DNA of 64,000 bases from Ruminococcus albus AD2013 (GTDB taxonomy: Bacteria > Bacillota > Clostridia > Oscillospirales > Ruminococcaceae), in contig NZ_JAGS01000005.1 of assembly GCF_000526775.1 (NCBI RefSeq), positions 323,528-387,527 of the forward strand, in the 5' to 3' direction. The notes under the pieces are model-generated. The model ran no database searches. It saw nothing but the letters and a program-made list of their open reading frames with translations, and had not been told where the DNA came from. Positions 43,464 through 52,972 of the stretch are shown here, piece by piece. How positions within the stretch are numbered: the stretch's first letter is position 1; each line of letters starts with the position of its first letter. The position numbers were made by a program, and so were the translations under genes.

Positions 43464-44720
43464 TTATTGAGGATAACACATCGGGTCGTCCCAGGCAGGC
43501 ATAAAGTTTGATCCTGCATAATCGGGATACAGTATCGAAGGCCAGGGTTCGGGACGAAGTGCTGATTCAGAAGAATAAAGAATATCTACCGAACCGTCAT
43601 GTACCTTGCCGAATCTTGAATATACCCATGTACAGTGGTTCTCTTCATCGACCTTGACTGTACCCTGAGGACCGTCAAAGCTTACACCCGCAAAAGCTGC
43701 GATAAGTGCATCAGTATCATAAGGGTCATCTACCTTTTCAAGTGCTTCCTTAAGCAGGTAGCAGCTGTCGTAAGCAGCTTCTGTAAGGTCAGTAACAACT
43801 GTGCCGTCATTGTAGAGGGAGTTGTACTTTTCAACGAACTTCTTGGAAGCTTCTGTATCCAGCGAGGAGAAGTAAGCCATAGATGCGTAGTGTCCCTCGG
43901 AATAATCATTACCGATAGCCTGTAAGTTAGATTCATCAATGCCGATAGCACAGATGGGGCAGGTCTCAGCGGAAAGTCCGTACTGACTGTAATCCTTGTA
44001 AAACGCTGTATTTGAATCTCCGATAAGTGCTGAGTATACCAATTCGGCACCGCTGTCCTTTATCTTGTTAACGATAGTGGAGAAATCTGTGTGTCCCAGA
44101 GGAGCATATTCTTCACCTACTACCTCACCGCCATACATCTCAACCAGAGCTCTCGCCTGCTTGTTGCAGGTCTTGGGAAATACATAATCAGAACCTACAA
44201 GGAATACCTTTTTACCCACATTGTCCATCAGCCACGGGATAAAATCCGTTGCCTGCTGGTTAGGCATATTTCCGACATAGATTACATTCGGATGTACCTC
44301 TTCGCCCTCGGTATATACAGGATACAGAAGCAATGAATTATCATCTTTCAGTGTCGAAAGTGTTGCCTGTCGGCTTGCCGAGGTGTAACAGCCTACGGTT
44401 GCAGCTACCTCATCCTGTTCGATAAGTTTCTTGATCTTTGAAGTTGCCGTTGCGGGATCGGACGCATAATCCTCATGAATATACTCGATCTTCTTGCCAT
44501 TGATGCCGCCCGCTTCATTTATCTCATCAAATGCCATAATGCAAGCATTTGTCATTGTCTTTTCTACAATTGCTGTTGAACCGCTTTCCGAGAAAAGAAG
44601 TCCGATCTTAATGGTATCTCCGTTTTTTCCGGAACCTCCGCCTATACTACCGCACGAACCAAGTATAAATGCCATCATTGCAGCTGCCGATGTGACAGCA
44701 AGTATCTTACGTAATTTCAA
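43464..44720 (-). CDS. urtA: Urea/amide ABC transporter substrate-binding lipoprotein UrtA
   Basis: 418 residues. Lipobox FILGSC with C23. Type-1 periplasmic-binding fold: IKIGLLFSESGSTAIVEKT, AFDEINEAGGINGKKIEYI, VGCYTSASRQATL, YVGNMPNQQATDFIPWLM and FPKTCNKQARALVE fit the UrtA/FmdD/AmiC group, which binds urea or short-chain amides. With AmiE next door and no urease in the window, a short amide is as likely a ligand as urea. Start is probably TTG at 44720 with AAGGAA upstream. Confidence 0.88.
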   Translation of the reverse strand: MKLRKILAVTSAAAMMAFILGSCGSIGGGSGKNGDTIKIGLLFSESGSTAIVEKTMTNACIMAFDEINEAGGINGKKIEYIHEDYASDPATATSKIKKLIEQDEVAATVGCYTSASRQATLSTLKDDNSLLLYPVYTEGEEVHPNVIYVGNMPNQQATDFIPWLMDNVGKKVFLVGSDYVFPKTCNKQARALVEMYGGEVVGEEYAPLGHTDFSTIVNKIKDSGAELVYSALIGDSNTAFYKDYSQYGLSAETCPICAIGIDESNLQAIGNDYSEGHYASMAYFSSLDTEASKKFVEKYNSLYNDGTVVTDLTEAAYDSCYLLKEALEKVDDPYDTDALIAAFAGVSFDGPQGTVKVDEENHCTWVYSRFGKVHDGSVDILYSSESALRPEPWPSILYPDYAGSNFMPAWDDPMCYPQ

Positions 44721-44744
44721 AACATTTCATTCCTTTACTTTATA

Positions 44745-44795
44745 ATAAAAAGCGCGCCGAAAAATCATTCATGATCCTTCGGCGCTGAAGTTACT
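44745..44795 (-). terminator. Hairpin between amiE and urtA (partial terminator)
   Basis: AGCGCCGAA pairs with TTCGGCGCGCT, followed by TTTTTATTA on the minus strand. It probably lowers transporter expression relative to AmiE, or stabilises the amiE message. Confidence 0.6.
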
Positions 44796-44803
44796 TTATC
44801 CTT

Positions 44804-45829
44804 TTATTTCTTATAAGGTATGCCCTCGATAGGTGCATATTCAACACCGGGCATATCTCTTGTGAGTTCCTCAACCTTCTTCTGGGTGCCCTTGGGGTCA
44901 TTTACCCAGTTGCGATAAAATTCAAACTGACATTCAGGCTCACCGTATCTGTCTTCCTTTGAATTGATAGTACCTGTATAACCTCTGTGCAGCAGCTTAT
45001 AGAGGTGGTTCTGTGACTGCCAGTTCTTTCGGGCATCACGGATAGCGGATACTGATAGCTGAGCGTACTGATAACTGTTTTCCTCTGTGCCACAGATACC
45101 AAGTGTTCTGCCGTCGAAACCAACCAGTGTTGAATGACCGAAGTAAGAATATACTCCGTCATATCCCGAAGCATTTGCTACAGCCGCATAAACATTGTTG
45201 CACCATGCCATTACGGGTACGAGGTTTACCTCCTGCTGATTTGCGGGATACATATAACCTTGACCTCTGATGATGAGCTCTGCACCTCTCATAGCACAGT
45301 CTCTCCAAATCTCGGGATAGTTACCATCATCACAGATGATGAGAGATATCTTCAGACCCTTGGGTCCCTCGGAAACATATGTCCTGTCACCGGGGTACCA
45401 GCCCTCGATAGGTGTCCACGGAAGCATCTTTCTGTACTTCTGTACGATCTCACCCTTGTCATTTATAAGAATGGATGTGTTGTAAGGAACCTTGTTGGGG
45501 TGCTCCTCATGACGTTCACCTGTGAGGGAGAACACGCCCCATACCTTATTTTCGATACAAGCCTTCTTGAAGATCTCAACTTCAAAGCCATCATCTGTTG
45601 TTGCATTCTCCATCATCTCATCGAAATCATACATGATGCCGTGGGTGCTGTATTCAGGAAATGCCACAAGGTCAAGTCCGGGAAGTCCTGCTTTCAGGCC
45701 CTTGATATATTCTGCGATCTTATTGCAGTTCTCCTTGATTTCGTCCTTTGTATGAAGTCTGGGCATTTTCCAGTTAACTACTGCTACGCCTACGCTGTCT
45801 GCGCTTGAAGAAATATCACCGTGTGTCAT
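44804..45829 (-). CDS. amiE: Aliphatic amidase AmiE
   Basis: 341 residues. Catalytic E59 ([11 protein letters not shown]), K134 ([16 protein letters not shown]) and C166 ([16 protein letters not shown]) fall at the same positions as in Pseudomonas AmiE, and the start [20 protein letters not shown] is the AmiE signature, more than formamidase AmiF. Converts short aliphatic amides to carboxylic acid and ammonia (EC 3.5.1.4). First gene of the amiE-urtABCDE-nitrilase operon; CAGGAGG precedes the ATG. Its 185-nt leader contains three hairpins, of interest because Pseudomonas amiE is controlled by leader antitermination. Confidence 0.92.
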   Translation of the reverse strand: MTHGDISSSADSVGVAVVNWKMPRLHTKDEIKENCNKIAEYIKGLKAGLPGLDLVAFPEYSTHGIMYDFDEMMENATTDDGFEVEIFKKACIENKVWGVFSLTGERHEEHPNKVPYNTSILINDKGEIVQKYRKMLPWTPIEGWYPGDRTYVSEGPKGLKISLIICDDGNYPEIWRDCAMRGAELIIRGQGYMYPANQQEVNLVPVMAWCNNVYAAVANASGYDGVYSYFGHSTLVGFDGRTLGICGTEENSYQYAQLSVSAIRDARKNWQSQNHLYKLLHRGYTGTINSKEDRYGEPECQFEFYRNWVNDPKGTQKKVEELTRDMPGVEYAPIEGIPYKK

Positions 45830-45903
45830 AATAAAACCTCCTGAAATCTTGATTTTTTATTCCGTACAATACCGTGCAGCTCATGAAAAAGAAAAAAGCG
45901 GCT

Positions 45904-46027
45904 TGCAGATATCATCTTCGATAACTGCAGACCACTCGTCTTTGAGCATTATGTCACGCACATATCTGTGCGGAAGAAAAAGTCTTTTTTGTTTTCGGTT
46001 GTTGTCTCAACCGATGTGCTTATTATA
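45904..46027 (-). promoter_or_regulatory. amiE promoter -10 and structured leader with three hairpins
   Basis: The -10 TATAAT is at 46022-46027 (minus); the -35 is weak. The leader begins with CGGTTG-AGACAA-CAACCG (45996-46013), then GCAC-AGATAT-GTGC (45958-45971), then TGCAGTTATC-GAAGAT-GATATCTGCA (45904-45929). All have six-base loops, recalling ANTAR-type dual hairpins, but the loops lack the expected A1/G4 pattern and no ANTAR protein is seen. A T-run follows the first hairpin. Confidence 0.45.
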
Positions 46028-46033
46028 GACCAT

Positions 46034-46457
46034 CAGACCCGATTTGTACACTCAAAATATTTTGTTGCAGGATACAAATCTTTGGCTTGCAATTTATTAA
46101 CAAATAGCATACCTATTTAATAATATTAAACTTCGCATATCTATATTTATATGCCGCATATATATACGAATATGAAATATGAAAAATTTTGTTACCTGCA
46201 TAAAGAAGCTATATTTCGCATTATTAGCCATATTTTATACCCATAATTTCCAGAGAATAAATGTATATTTACAAATGATACCTTGAATGTTCATAAATTA
46301 TGTGCTAATATTAAAGAAATCAAAAATGCAAGTTGCTCTTATTATTCCTGCAAAAACAACATAGAGATTGGAAATATATGTAATCTGTATTTTTTATTCT
46401 ACGTTATTATATCCACCATCTCACTTAACATGGCAGGTCTGAGGAGAATGAAGAAAA
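46034..46457. other. Divergent intergenic region between amiE and the response regulator
   Basis: About 420 bp, very AT-rich, with repeated ATATTTATATGCC/CGAATATGAAATATG tracts around 46120-46220. It should hold the regulator promoter and operator sites. No clear -35/-10 pair chosen. Confidence 0.4.
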
Positions 46458-47525
46458 ATGTACAATGTTATAATTTATGAAGGAACGAAAAAACATATCC
46501 GCGTTCCGGAATGTCTTGAAGTATTTGCAAGGCACATCGGTGAGCTTCGGATATCACAAACCATCACAGATGTTGATTCCGCAATGGAACTGTTGAACAT
46601 CAAGGGAGCAAATATCATTATCATGGATACTGATATAGAAGAGCCAAACGGTTTCAGTCTACTTAAAAGTCTGAACAACACAAGCGATCCTCCATGCGTG
46701 ATACTGACAGGCGAAAAAAGCGATTTCGATACGGTAAAAAAGGCTCTGGTGTTAGGCGCATTCGATTATCTTGTAAAGCCTATCAGTGAAGATGAACTAT
46801 TCCAGACACTAAAAAGGGCGATCGACAAATTCGACAGGCGCTATAAGAAAAGCAGCAGTTCAAAAACTGATGGACTGTGTTTGGATATAGCAGACTGCAT
46901 CCTCGACGGAAGCAGTGATCTGGATATAAAGATCAATATGTTACTGGATGCAGATGCTGAAATATCATCAGAGCATGAAGAGCAGTACAGCACAAAACTA
47001 AAAAAATCAGCGGAAAAGATTTACGGTATGATCTGTCGGCAGCATAACTGGATTAGCGATCTTATCCCGTCACCCGAGCTGTTCTTAAAAGATATACCAT
47101 CTGCGAATATATGCGAAATAGATGATTTACTTCAAGTATACATCTACGGGCTTTACGGTAAGGTCAGAAAGTACAGTACCACAGGGCTGAACGGTGTTAC
47201 CAAAATAGCTGTGGAATACGTATTGGATAACAGGTTCAGCAAGCTGACACTTGCGGATACCGCAAAGAACTGTTTCGTGAATAAAACGCATCTGAGCCAC
47301 ATTTTCAAGCAGAATCTCGGACTTTCATTTACGGAATACGTTTCGGGACTAAAAATGGATATGCTTCGCAAACTGATGATATCCAGCACCAAACAGCTTT
47401 CCGAGATAGCTGAGATACTCGGATATGATGATTACAAATATATGGGCAGGATATTCAAATCCACATACGGTATTACCCCATCCGACTTCAGGAACGCTCC
47501 CTATATAATACCGATAACCGAATAA
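46458..47525 (+). CDS. Response regulator, receiver domain plus AraC-type HTH (YesN-like)
   Basis: 355 residues. Receiver domain 1-120 with phospho-acceptor D57 (IIMDTDIEEPNG) and K107 (DYLVKPIS). The usual N-terminal acidic pair is missing (only E8 in VIIYEGT), so phosphorylation may be weak or absent. Linker 130-245, then AraC HTH 250-350 with FVNKTHLSHIFKQNLGLSF and QLSEIAEILGYDDYKYMGRIFK. No sensor kinase is nearby. Divergent from amiE, so it probably controls the amide operon. GAGGAG precedes the ATG. Confidence 0.88.
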   Translation: MYNVIIYEGTKKHIRVPECLEVFARHIGELRISQTITDVDSAMELLNIKGANIIIMDTDIEEPNGFSLLKSLNNTSDPPCVILTGEKSDFDTVKKALVLGAFDYLVKPISEDELFQTLKRAIDKFDRRYKKSSSSKTDGLCLDIADCILDGSSDLDIKINMLLDADAEISSEHEEQYSTKLKKSAEKIYGMICRQHNWISDLIPSPELFLKDIPSANICEIDDLLQVYIYGLYGKVRKYSTTGLNGVTKIAVEYVLDNRFSKLTLADTAKNCFVNKTHLSHIFKQNLGLSFTEYVSGLKMDMLRKLMISSTKQLSEIAEILGYDDYKYMGRIFKSTYGITPSDFRNAPYIIPITE

Positions 47526-47624
47526 ATGACGCAAAGGAGCGCTGAAAGAAATAATTTCTTTTGGTGTTTTTTTATATTCGGCAAAATTTATATGCGCCGA
47601 AAATACTTTCAACGGAGGTCTATT

Positions 47625-48272
47625 ATGGAAAACAATGCAACTGAAACGCGAAAAAAAAGAGATAATGTGGTCATAGCGGTAACAAGACAGTTCGGTTCAC
47701 TTGGACGTCCTATCGCCAGAGAAGCCGCTAAAAAACTTGGGCTGAAATTTATCGACCGCGAGATCATCGAAAAAGCAGGCGAACGCATGGGCTATAAGAT
47801 CGAAGATCTTGAGATGATCGACAATCACCGCATTAAAGGCTTTTCAAGAATGAAATATCCTCTCGGCATAGGAAGCAGGAACACTCAGGATCAGCTTTTT
47901 GAGATCGAAAAAAGCATCATACTTGAATATGCCACATATGAAAACTGCATCATCGTAGGAAGATGCGCAAACTATATTCTCAGACACAGACCCAATGTGC
48001 TAAAAGTACATTTCTATGCACCCTATGAAAAGCGCCTTGAAATGTCTATTGACGACCTGAACCTTTCAAAGGGCGAAGCAAAGTCAATGATACAAAAGGT
48101 CGATGAAGCGAGAAGCAGCTACTATCTTTACCATACAGGCGAAATGTTTGATTCCACCTCCTATCAGGACGTTATGATAAACAGCTCAGTCTTCTCCTTT
48201 GATGAAAATGTAGAAAATCTGTGCAGACTGATAAAAACCAAATACCCAGATCTAGGAAACAGTGATAAATGA
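47625..48272 (+). CDS. Cytidylate-kinase-like P-loop family protein
   Basis: 215 residues. Begins VVIAVTRQFGSLGRPIAREAAKKLG, a modified P-loop as in the cytidylate kinase-like family, then FIDREIIEKAGERMG and an internal IIVGRCANYILRHRPN segment. True CMP kinases have GPxGSGKS, so the substrate is uncertain. ATG at 47625 has CGGAGG upstream, 99 bp past the regulator stop, and probably shares its transcript. Members often sit near transporter or regulator genes in Clostridia; role unknown. Confidence 0.75.
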   Translation: MENNATETRKKRDNVVIAVTRQFGSLGRPIAREAAKKLGLKFIDREIIEKAGERMGYKIEDLEMIDNHRIKGFSRMKYPLGIGSRNTQDQLFEIEKSIILEYATYENCIIVGRCANYILRHRPNVLKVHFYAPYEKRLEMSIDDLNLSKGEAKSMIQKVDEARSSYYLYHTGEMFDSTSYQDVMINSSVFSFDENVENLCRLIKTKYPDLGNSDK

Positions 48273-48330
48273 TCTGCCGAAATGAAGTACAGCAGACATA
48301 TGACCACAACAGCGTAATGCTAAAAAAATA

Positions 48331-48362
48331 AAGCCCCTTTGACTGCTTTGTCAGAGGGGCTT
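48331..48362. terminator. Bidirectional terminator between convergent genes
   Basis: AAGCCCCTTTGAC / GTCAGAGGGGCTT stem with a 6-nt loop, A-run on the left and T-rich on the right. Confidence 0.8.
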
Positions 48363-48731
48363 GTTCAGTTATGATTGGACAACTGTTTTTAATCTCATAA
48401 TAGGATGAAGTTATTGCAAAAGTTGAATCCATATCTGCTTGGCGCTTTGAGTTTTCTATGATATAATTAAATTTAAAAACTAATATTCAGATCATGAAAA
48501 TAACCAGGATATATCATTCTATTTCTGAACTTCGAGAAGATAATGCTACACTCTCAAAAAAGGATTGCAATTCTCTTATTCCAATTAAGTTACTTATTCT
48601 CGCTCTTATTGTATCCCGAAGATAATATCACTTCTTTGCTAGGTTTGTGTCACGCGTGACACAAATCATTATAAAGTGAAAAAATTTATTAATTTCCTGA
48701 CAATCAACAATCTGAACTAATTTGCTCTACT
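48363..48731. other. Mostly gene-free stretch
   Basis: About 370 bp. A 43-codon ORF (48494-48625, plus) follows a TATAAT but lacks a ribosome site and is not called a gene. A GTGTCACGCGTGACAC palindrome at about 48647-48662 is a perfect 16-bp inverted repeat and may be an operator. Confidence 0.4.
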
Positions 48732-49673
48732 TTAATCCCATTCGGTCAGTTTTGCATCAGGAGCTACCAAAACAGTTTCAGCAGAATCGTTGTTTTCATC
48801 ACGGAAATAAATGTTCTGATAACTATACGATCTGATATCATCAGAAGACTTTGATACGTAAACAGATGCTGCAATGATCGGTTTTACACCGTATAAATTT
48901 ACATCACTCAATTCAAATACCGCAAAAAAATCTTCATAATAGTCACTTTCAGGTAAATGATAAGTACCTGCATTCCGGTTCGGATTAATTTCGAGTATGG
49001 ATGAAACAGGATCAAAGCCTTTCTCGTTTCTTACCAGACCTGCGCTTTCATACAATGCCGCAAATGCATCAAGTTTCAGCCGGGAGTAGTCAGAAAGTTC
49101 TTCATTAAATCTGAGAGCCGATAATCCTGTCGGCATCCATGTATAGTTCCATGTATCTCCTGTCGGTTTTACTTTAAGCACTACTTCCTTTTCAAGAGGC
49201 TCATGAAAACCATCGGGAGATTTGCCGCAGTAGAACTGCAGTTTTAAGCCCGTTGCTTTGTTTACAGCATTTATGTTATCATAAAATCCGTGACTTTTAA
49301 CATTAACAGTATCTATTTCCCATCTCTCACCGTACTGATCGATAAGATCGCTGACGGTCAGATAACCTCCAATTCTGAAAATATCATCGCATACCTGGAT
49401 ATATCCCGATAAAAGATCTGCATTTTTAATGTCGTCAATCGGCTCGTATTCAGCCATGGGTGTTTCTTCGGCAGTACTTTCGGACTCAGAAGCAGATGCA
49501 GCTGCGATTTCCTCTTCTTTTACAGAAGAAAACTCCTCTTTTATTTCAGAGACCTCGGACTTGCTATCATTGTTATTTGATGTACTGCTGTCTTTCGTGC
49601 TGTTTCCACAGCTTGATAGTATGCAGCATATGCACAATGCAAATACTGCTAATTGTGTAGTTTTTATTTTCAT
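48732..49673 (-). CDS. Lipoprotein of unknown function
   Basis: 313 residues. Lipobox CILSSC with C22, then a Ser/Glu-rich linker (24-85) and a globular beta-rich domain (YIQVCDDIFRIGGYLTVSDL, DTWNYTWMPTGL). No family recognised, though the layout is typical of Ruminococcus surface lipoproteins. CAGGAGG precedes the ATG. Monocistronic. Confidence 0.65.
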   Translation of the reverse strand: MKIKTTQLAVFALCICCILSSCGNSTKDSSTSNNNDSKSEVSEIKEEFSSVKEEEIAAASASESESTAEETPMAEYEPIDDIKNADLLSGYIQVCDDIFRIGGYLTVSDLIDQYGERWEIDTVNVKSHGFYDNINAVNKATGLKLQFYCGKSPDGFHEPLEKEVVLKVKPTGDTWNYTWMPTGLSALRFNEELSDYSRLKLDAFAALYESAGLVRNEKGFDPVSSILEINPNRNAGTYHLPESDYYEDFFAVFELSDVNLYGVKPIIAASVYVSKSSDDIRSYSYQNIYFRDENNDSAETVLVAPDAKLTEWD

Positions 49674-49861
49674 TTTCTTATCCTCCTGAATATCTGCCTT
49701 AGTCTATTTATGTGAATTCAATTTATTATATCACACAGCACTGTAGTTTTCAATAAGAATATATGAATGCATCTTCGGAATCCTTGTGCGCCTGCGGTTA
49801 TCCAATCTCCATACACCGCTTTTAAGTCAACTGAAATCAAAAAAACTACTCAAAAACATCA

Positions 49862-49892
49862 AAGGGGCTGTTGCACCAAGCAACAGCCCCTT
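49862..49892. terminator. Strong hairpin terminator with IS1182-end-like stem
   Basis: AAGGGGCTGTTGC / GCAACAGCCCCTT perfect 13-bp stem with a 5-nt loop, just past the stop of the 208-residue gene. The GGGGCTGTTGC half equals the IS1182-like end. Confidence 0.85.
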
Positions 49893-49901
49893 TTCCAAAA
49901 A

Positions 49902-50528
49902 TTACAGATTTAGAAATGATGTGTTTACCTTGCAAAAATCGTTCTTAAGAAGAAGATTTACAAAAGAGCCCATATAACTCATTTTCATAAACGCTTGTTC
50001 ATCTTTGGATAGCGTTTTGCCTACTATAAGACTATGAACCGATCTGCTGTGATCAAACAGCATAAGGTCATAATATATTCCCTCGCAGCTGCCATAATCA
50101 ACATCACACATAAATCGACATTTTTGAGCTATAGATTCGGGTATTACGTATTTATATTCACTGTAAATCTCTTTAAGGTTATATGATTCAGTAAAATACT
50201 CATCCGGTTCAAGTTTTGCTTGACCAACTCGGAACAAGATATCACTTACTATATTTTTAGGATGCCTGATACCTTCTTTCACACATCTGTGTTCGTCTAC
50301 TCCTTTGTACACAGACACATAAATGCCGTTTTCTTTTCTTCTTGAAAGGTATGAATAGATCATTTCTCTTAGTCTTTCATCTTTATCAGTCATTTCTTCA
50401 CGGCTTGATGAGCTGTTTATTTTATCAGCGAATGCTTTAATTTTTTCGTCATTGAGCGCTTCATCAACATCCTCAGTATAAAGAGAATATTTGTAGGCAA
50501 GTAGTTCGTTAATTTTATTGATATTCAT
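49902..50528 (-). CDS. Unrecognised 208-residue protein downstream of IS607
   Basis: ATG at 50528, or TTG at 50546; neither has a good ribosome site. Acidic, helical N-terminus and a mixed C-terminus (IPESIAQKCRFMCDVDYGSC). No family recognised. The IS607-like element lies immediately upstream and probably cut it off from the operon that starts with the mazF-like gene (promoter P10). Confidence 0.5.
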   Translation of the reverse strand: MNINKINELLAYKYSLYTEDVDEALNDEKIKAFADKINSSSSREEMTDKDERLREMIYSYLSRRKENGIYVSVYKGVDEHRCVKEGIRHPKNIVSDILFRVGQAKLEPDEYFTESYNLKEIYSEYKYVIPESIAQKCRFMCDVDYGSCEGIYYDLMLFDHSRSVHSLIVGKTLSKDEQAFMKMSYMGSFVNLLLKNDFCKVNTSFLNL

Positions 50529-50720
50529 TGAAATGCTGCCACTCAAAATGTGATTAAATATACTTACATCGAGATGTTGTAAGTTCTCGCGAACATTACT
50601 TACTGCTTCACAATGTATGCTTTTGATTGACCGAAATCATATCTACTCACAAGTTCTTGTACACTCCACAGTCGTTAATTCCCGAAATAGCCTTCGGTAC
50701 ATACTTACGTTTGCGTTTAA

Positions 50721-51881
50721 TTATGCAACTTCGTAAGTCATGGCATCTTTCAAATTAAGGGCAGCATTGAGATCTCTGTCTTCGACATAACCACAACTGC
50801 ATCTATAGATTCTATCTGAAAGCCTTAAATCTTTCTTGATGCATCCGCAACAGTGGCAAATTTTAGATGATGGATACCATCTGTCTACAACTCTTAATTC
50901 AATACCATTTTCGTTGCATTTGACCTGAAGTTTCGCTCTGAATTCATAAAACTTCTGTGCCGCAACCGTTTTTGAAAGATGCCTGTTCTTCATCATTCCT
51001 TTTACATTCAAATCCTCAATCGTTATATAAGATGGCTTGGTTTTTACTATCTCAGCGATTGTCTTATTGATGTAGTCAGTACGGATATTATCTATCCTAT
51101 GATAAAGTTTCTGTACTTTGAGCTTTTGTTTTTGTATATTTTTTTGAGTGGACTCTCCTTTCTTTAAATTTTCATATTTGCGAGAAAGACATCTTTGCTC
51201 TCTTCGTAATTGTTTTTCAAGTTTCTTAACTTTGCCAGACTTGTTGATATTCTTGAATGTTTTACCATTAGAAATAATCGCTAAATCCTTTAATCCTAAA
51301 TCAATACCGATACCTTCGCTGCTGTTTTTGGTGATTTTGTTGTCAGGTATTTCTACAAGTGCAGATACATAATATCTTCCTGCTTTTTTAGAAACTGTAC
51401 CGCTTTTGATTTTCCAACCATCTTTAGTTGTTGGTATATAACCCTTTTCTTTAAGTTTTACCCAACCAAGAGTAGGGATATTTATTCTATGTCTTTCACA
51501 AGCACAATCTTTTGGATTATTCTTTACAAAATACATTTTCACATCAGATTTATCCTTTTTCTTATAGTTGGGATAACCGCTTTGATGCTTAAAAAATTTT
51601 GTAAAAGCAGCACATCCATCTTCAATAGATTTCTTTACAGATTTAGAACTTACTTCCTTAATCCATAGTTTATCTGGATTATTTGGAAGATATTCGTTAT
51701 TTAGCCAGACGCTAAAACTCTTTCCACTCATGAACTTTTCGCCTTTATCGTAAAGTTCTTTGTTATGAGTAAGATAAAAGTTATAAACGTATCTGCAAGT
51801 TCCAATAGTCTTATTGATTTTAGCTTTCTGTTCCAATGTTGGACTAATTTCCGTCTTGAAGCTCTTTAGCAATTTCCTCAT
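50721..51881 (-). CDS. tnpB: TnpB, RNA-guided nuclease of IS607 element
   Basis: 386 residues. N-terminal Orf_B HTH region (RYVYNFYLTHN), RuvC-like catalytic residues D194 (GIDLGLKDL), E289 (YITIEDLNVKGM) and the C-terminal DRDLNAALNL (D368/D370). Zinc finger C342-x2-C345 and C361-S-C363. All key residues are present, so it should be active. TnpB cuts DNA next to a transposon-associated motif using an RNA from the element 3' end (known for the family). It starts inside the end of tnpA. Confidence 0.92.
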   Translation of the reverse strand: MRKLLKSFKTEISPTLEQKAKINKTIGTCRYVYNFYLTHNKELYDKGEKFMSGKSFSVWLNNEYLPNNPDKLWIKEVSSKSVKKSIEDGCAAFTKFFKHQSGYPNYKKKDKSDVKMYFVKNNPKDCACERHRINIPTLGWVKLKEKGYIPTTKDGWKIKSGTVSKKAGRYYVSALVEIPDNKITKNSSEGIGIDLGLKDLAIISNGKTFKNINKSGKVKKLEKQLRREQRCLSRKYENLKKGESTQKNIQKQKLKVQKLYHRIDNIRTDYINKTIAEIVKTKPSYITIEDLNVKGMMKNRHLSKTVAAQKFYEFRAKLQVKCNENGIELRVVDRWYPSSKICHCCGCIKKDLRLSDRIYRCSCGYVEDRDLNAALNLKDAMTYEVA

Positions 51882-52482
51882 CCCCTTCTATTTGTTTCTT
51901 ATACTTACGAAGTCCGTACAACCTGCAAGAAAATACATGAAGAATTGAAACAATGTCCTGCACGAGTTCTTCTTGTGGCGATAATTCTTCATTGTTTACC
52001 ACCACAATAGTTGTATTAAACTTCATGCAGAATTTTTCAAACCAGTCATAGCCAAACCTGATAAATCTATCTTTATGTGTGACTATGATAGTTTTGATTT
52101 TTTGTTCCATCACCTCATCTAATAGTTCATTCCACTTTTTACGGTTATAATTTAAACCACTTCCATAATCTTCAATACATTGGTCTACACTAATGCCTTT
52201 AGCATTACAGAACTGTCGTAAAAAGGATACTTGATTTTGTAAGTCATCTTTTTGATTTCTCGTAGACACTCTGGCATAAATAACGATCTGACGATTATCG
52301 TTTTCTGTATTTATACCTTTAAACTGAAGATATTGGTCGTAAGTGTAATAACGCCTGTCAGTTGGGGTTCGGTTTGCTTTTAATATGCCTTCTCTGTCCC
52401 ATCGTTGAAGTGTTTTTACTGAAACACCTAACAATTCGGCAAAATCTTTTGGTTTGTAATTTGTGATATTTGATGTATTCAT
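51844..52482 (-). CDS. tnpA: IS607 serine recombinase TnpA
   Basis: 212 residues. MerR-like HTH (YKPKDFAELLGVSVKTLQRW) then a resolvase catalytic domain with nucleophile S73 in YARVSTRNQ, and a DRFIRFGYDWFE segment. Catalyses element excision and insertion through a serine-DNA intermediate. ATG at 52482 follows AAAGGAG; an in-frame start 51 nt earlier is unlikely. Confidence 0.92.
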   Translation of the reverse strand: MNTSNITNYKPKDFAELLGVSVKTLQRWDREGILKANRTPTDRRYYTYDQYLQFKGINTENDNRQIVIYARVSTRNQKDDLQNQVSFLRQFCNAKGISVDQCIEDYGSGLNYNRKKWNELLDEVMEQKIKTIIVTHKDRFIRFGYDWFEKFCMKFNTTIVVVNNEELSPQEELVQDIVSILHVFSCRLYGLRKYKKQIEGDEEIAKELQDGN

Positions 52483-52566
52483 AATAATATACTCCTTTGA
52501 GTTTATTTCAACACATTTAATCACATTTGTCAACTCATTTGATTACTTAACAACCGCTCCTTTTCT

Positions 52567-52962
52567 TTACTGATCGGTGTTTTCGATCTCAGTCTGCATA
52601 GCCGCGTCTATATAGTAGAATAACTCAGCAGCTACTTTAGACACTCCGTTTTGAATTAAATAATTCTTTGCGTCTTCGGGGGAATCGAATATCATCCTCT
52701 TATTTTCGCTGTTAAGCAAGTACTCGATCCCACCATTAACAGTTATTCCGTTTAAGGGCCTGCCTACCATAACGCCGCATTCATTTCCTTCCGACAGAGC
52801 TTCTATCATGTAGAAATCTTCATCACAGTGAAAGCATTGTCCGAAATAACCCGGGGTCTTTGTTATGTACAACGGTCTTTTGCATTTTGGACAATAATAT
52901 TTTCCCTCAGCTGCATCCTGTCTTGAAATGAATCCACCTTTGTAAATTCCTCTTACCATCAT
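52567..52962 (-). CDS. Zinc-ribbon protein of unknown function
   Basis: 131 residues. A four-Cys ribbon CPKC...CFHC (residues 24-45) and a C-terminal helical part (SPEDAKNYLIQNGVSKVAAELF). GGAG precedes tandem ATG codons. It begins 11 bp after the mazF-like stop, so the two form an operon under P10. It is not a typical MazE antitoxin. Confidence 0.6.
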   Translation of the reverse strand: MMVRGIYKGGFISRQDAAEGKYYCPKCKRPLYITKTPGYFGQCFHCDEDFYMIEALSEGNECGVMVGRPLNGITVNGGIEYLLNSENKRMIFDSPEDAKNYLIQNGVSKVAAELFYYIDAAMQTEIENTDQ

Positions 52963-52972
52963 TATTTTCTCC

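Larger units (their letters stand above)
50560..52560 (-). mobile_element. IS607-family element (tnpA + tnpB), ends approximate
   Basis: A serine-recombinase tnpA and a tnpB overlap by 38 bp in the standard IS607 order. Exact ends cannot be fixed; IS607 elements have no inverted repeats or target duplication. About 160 bp downstream of tnpB (50560-50720) may include the omega-RNA and right end. It lies inside what looks like one operon (mazF-like, 131-residue gene, 208-residue gene). Confidence 0.75.

Noticed and set aside
45830..46033. Guanidine (ykkC) riboswitch before amiE
   Set aside because: The conserved ykkC elements (ACGR motifs and AGGGUUCCG-like core) are absent.
48454..48480. GTTTTC-TATGA-TATAAT as a further backbone-class promoter
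   Set aside because: The spacing is 5 bp rather than 3 and no credible gene follows.
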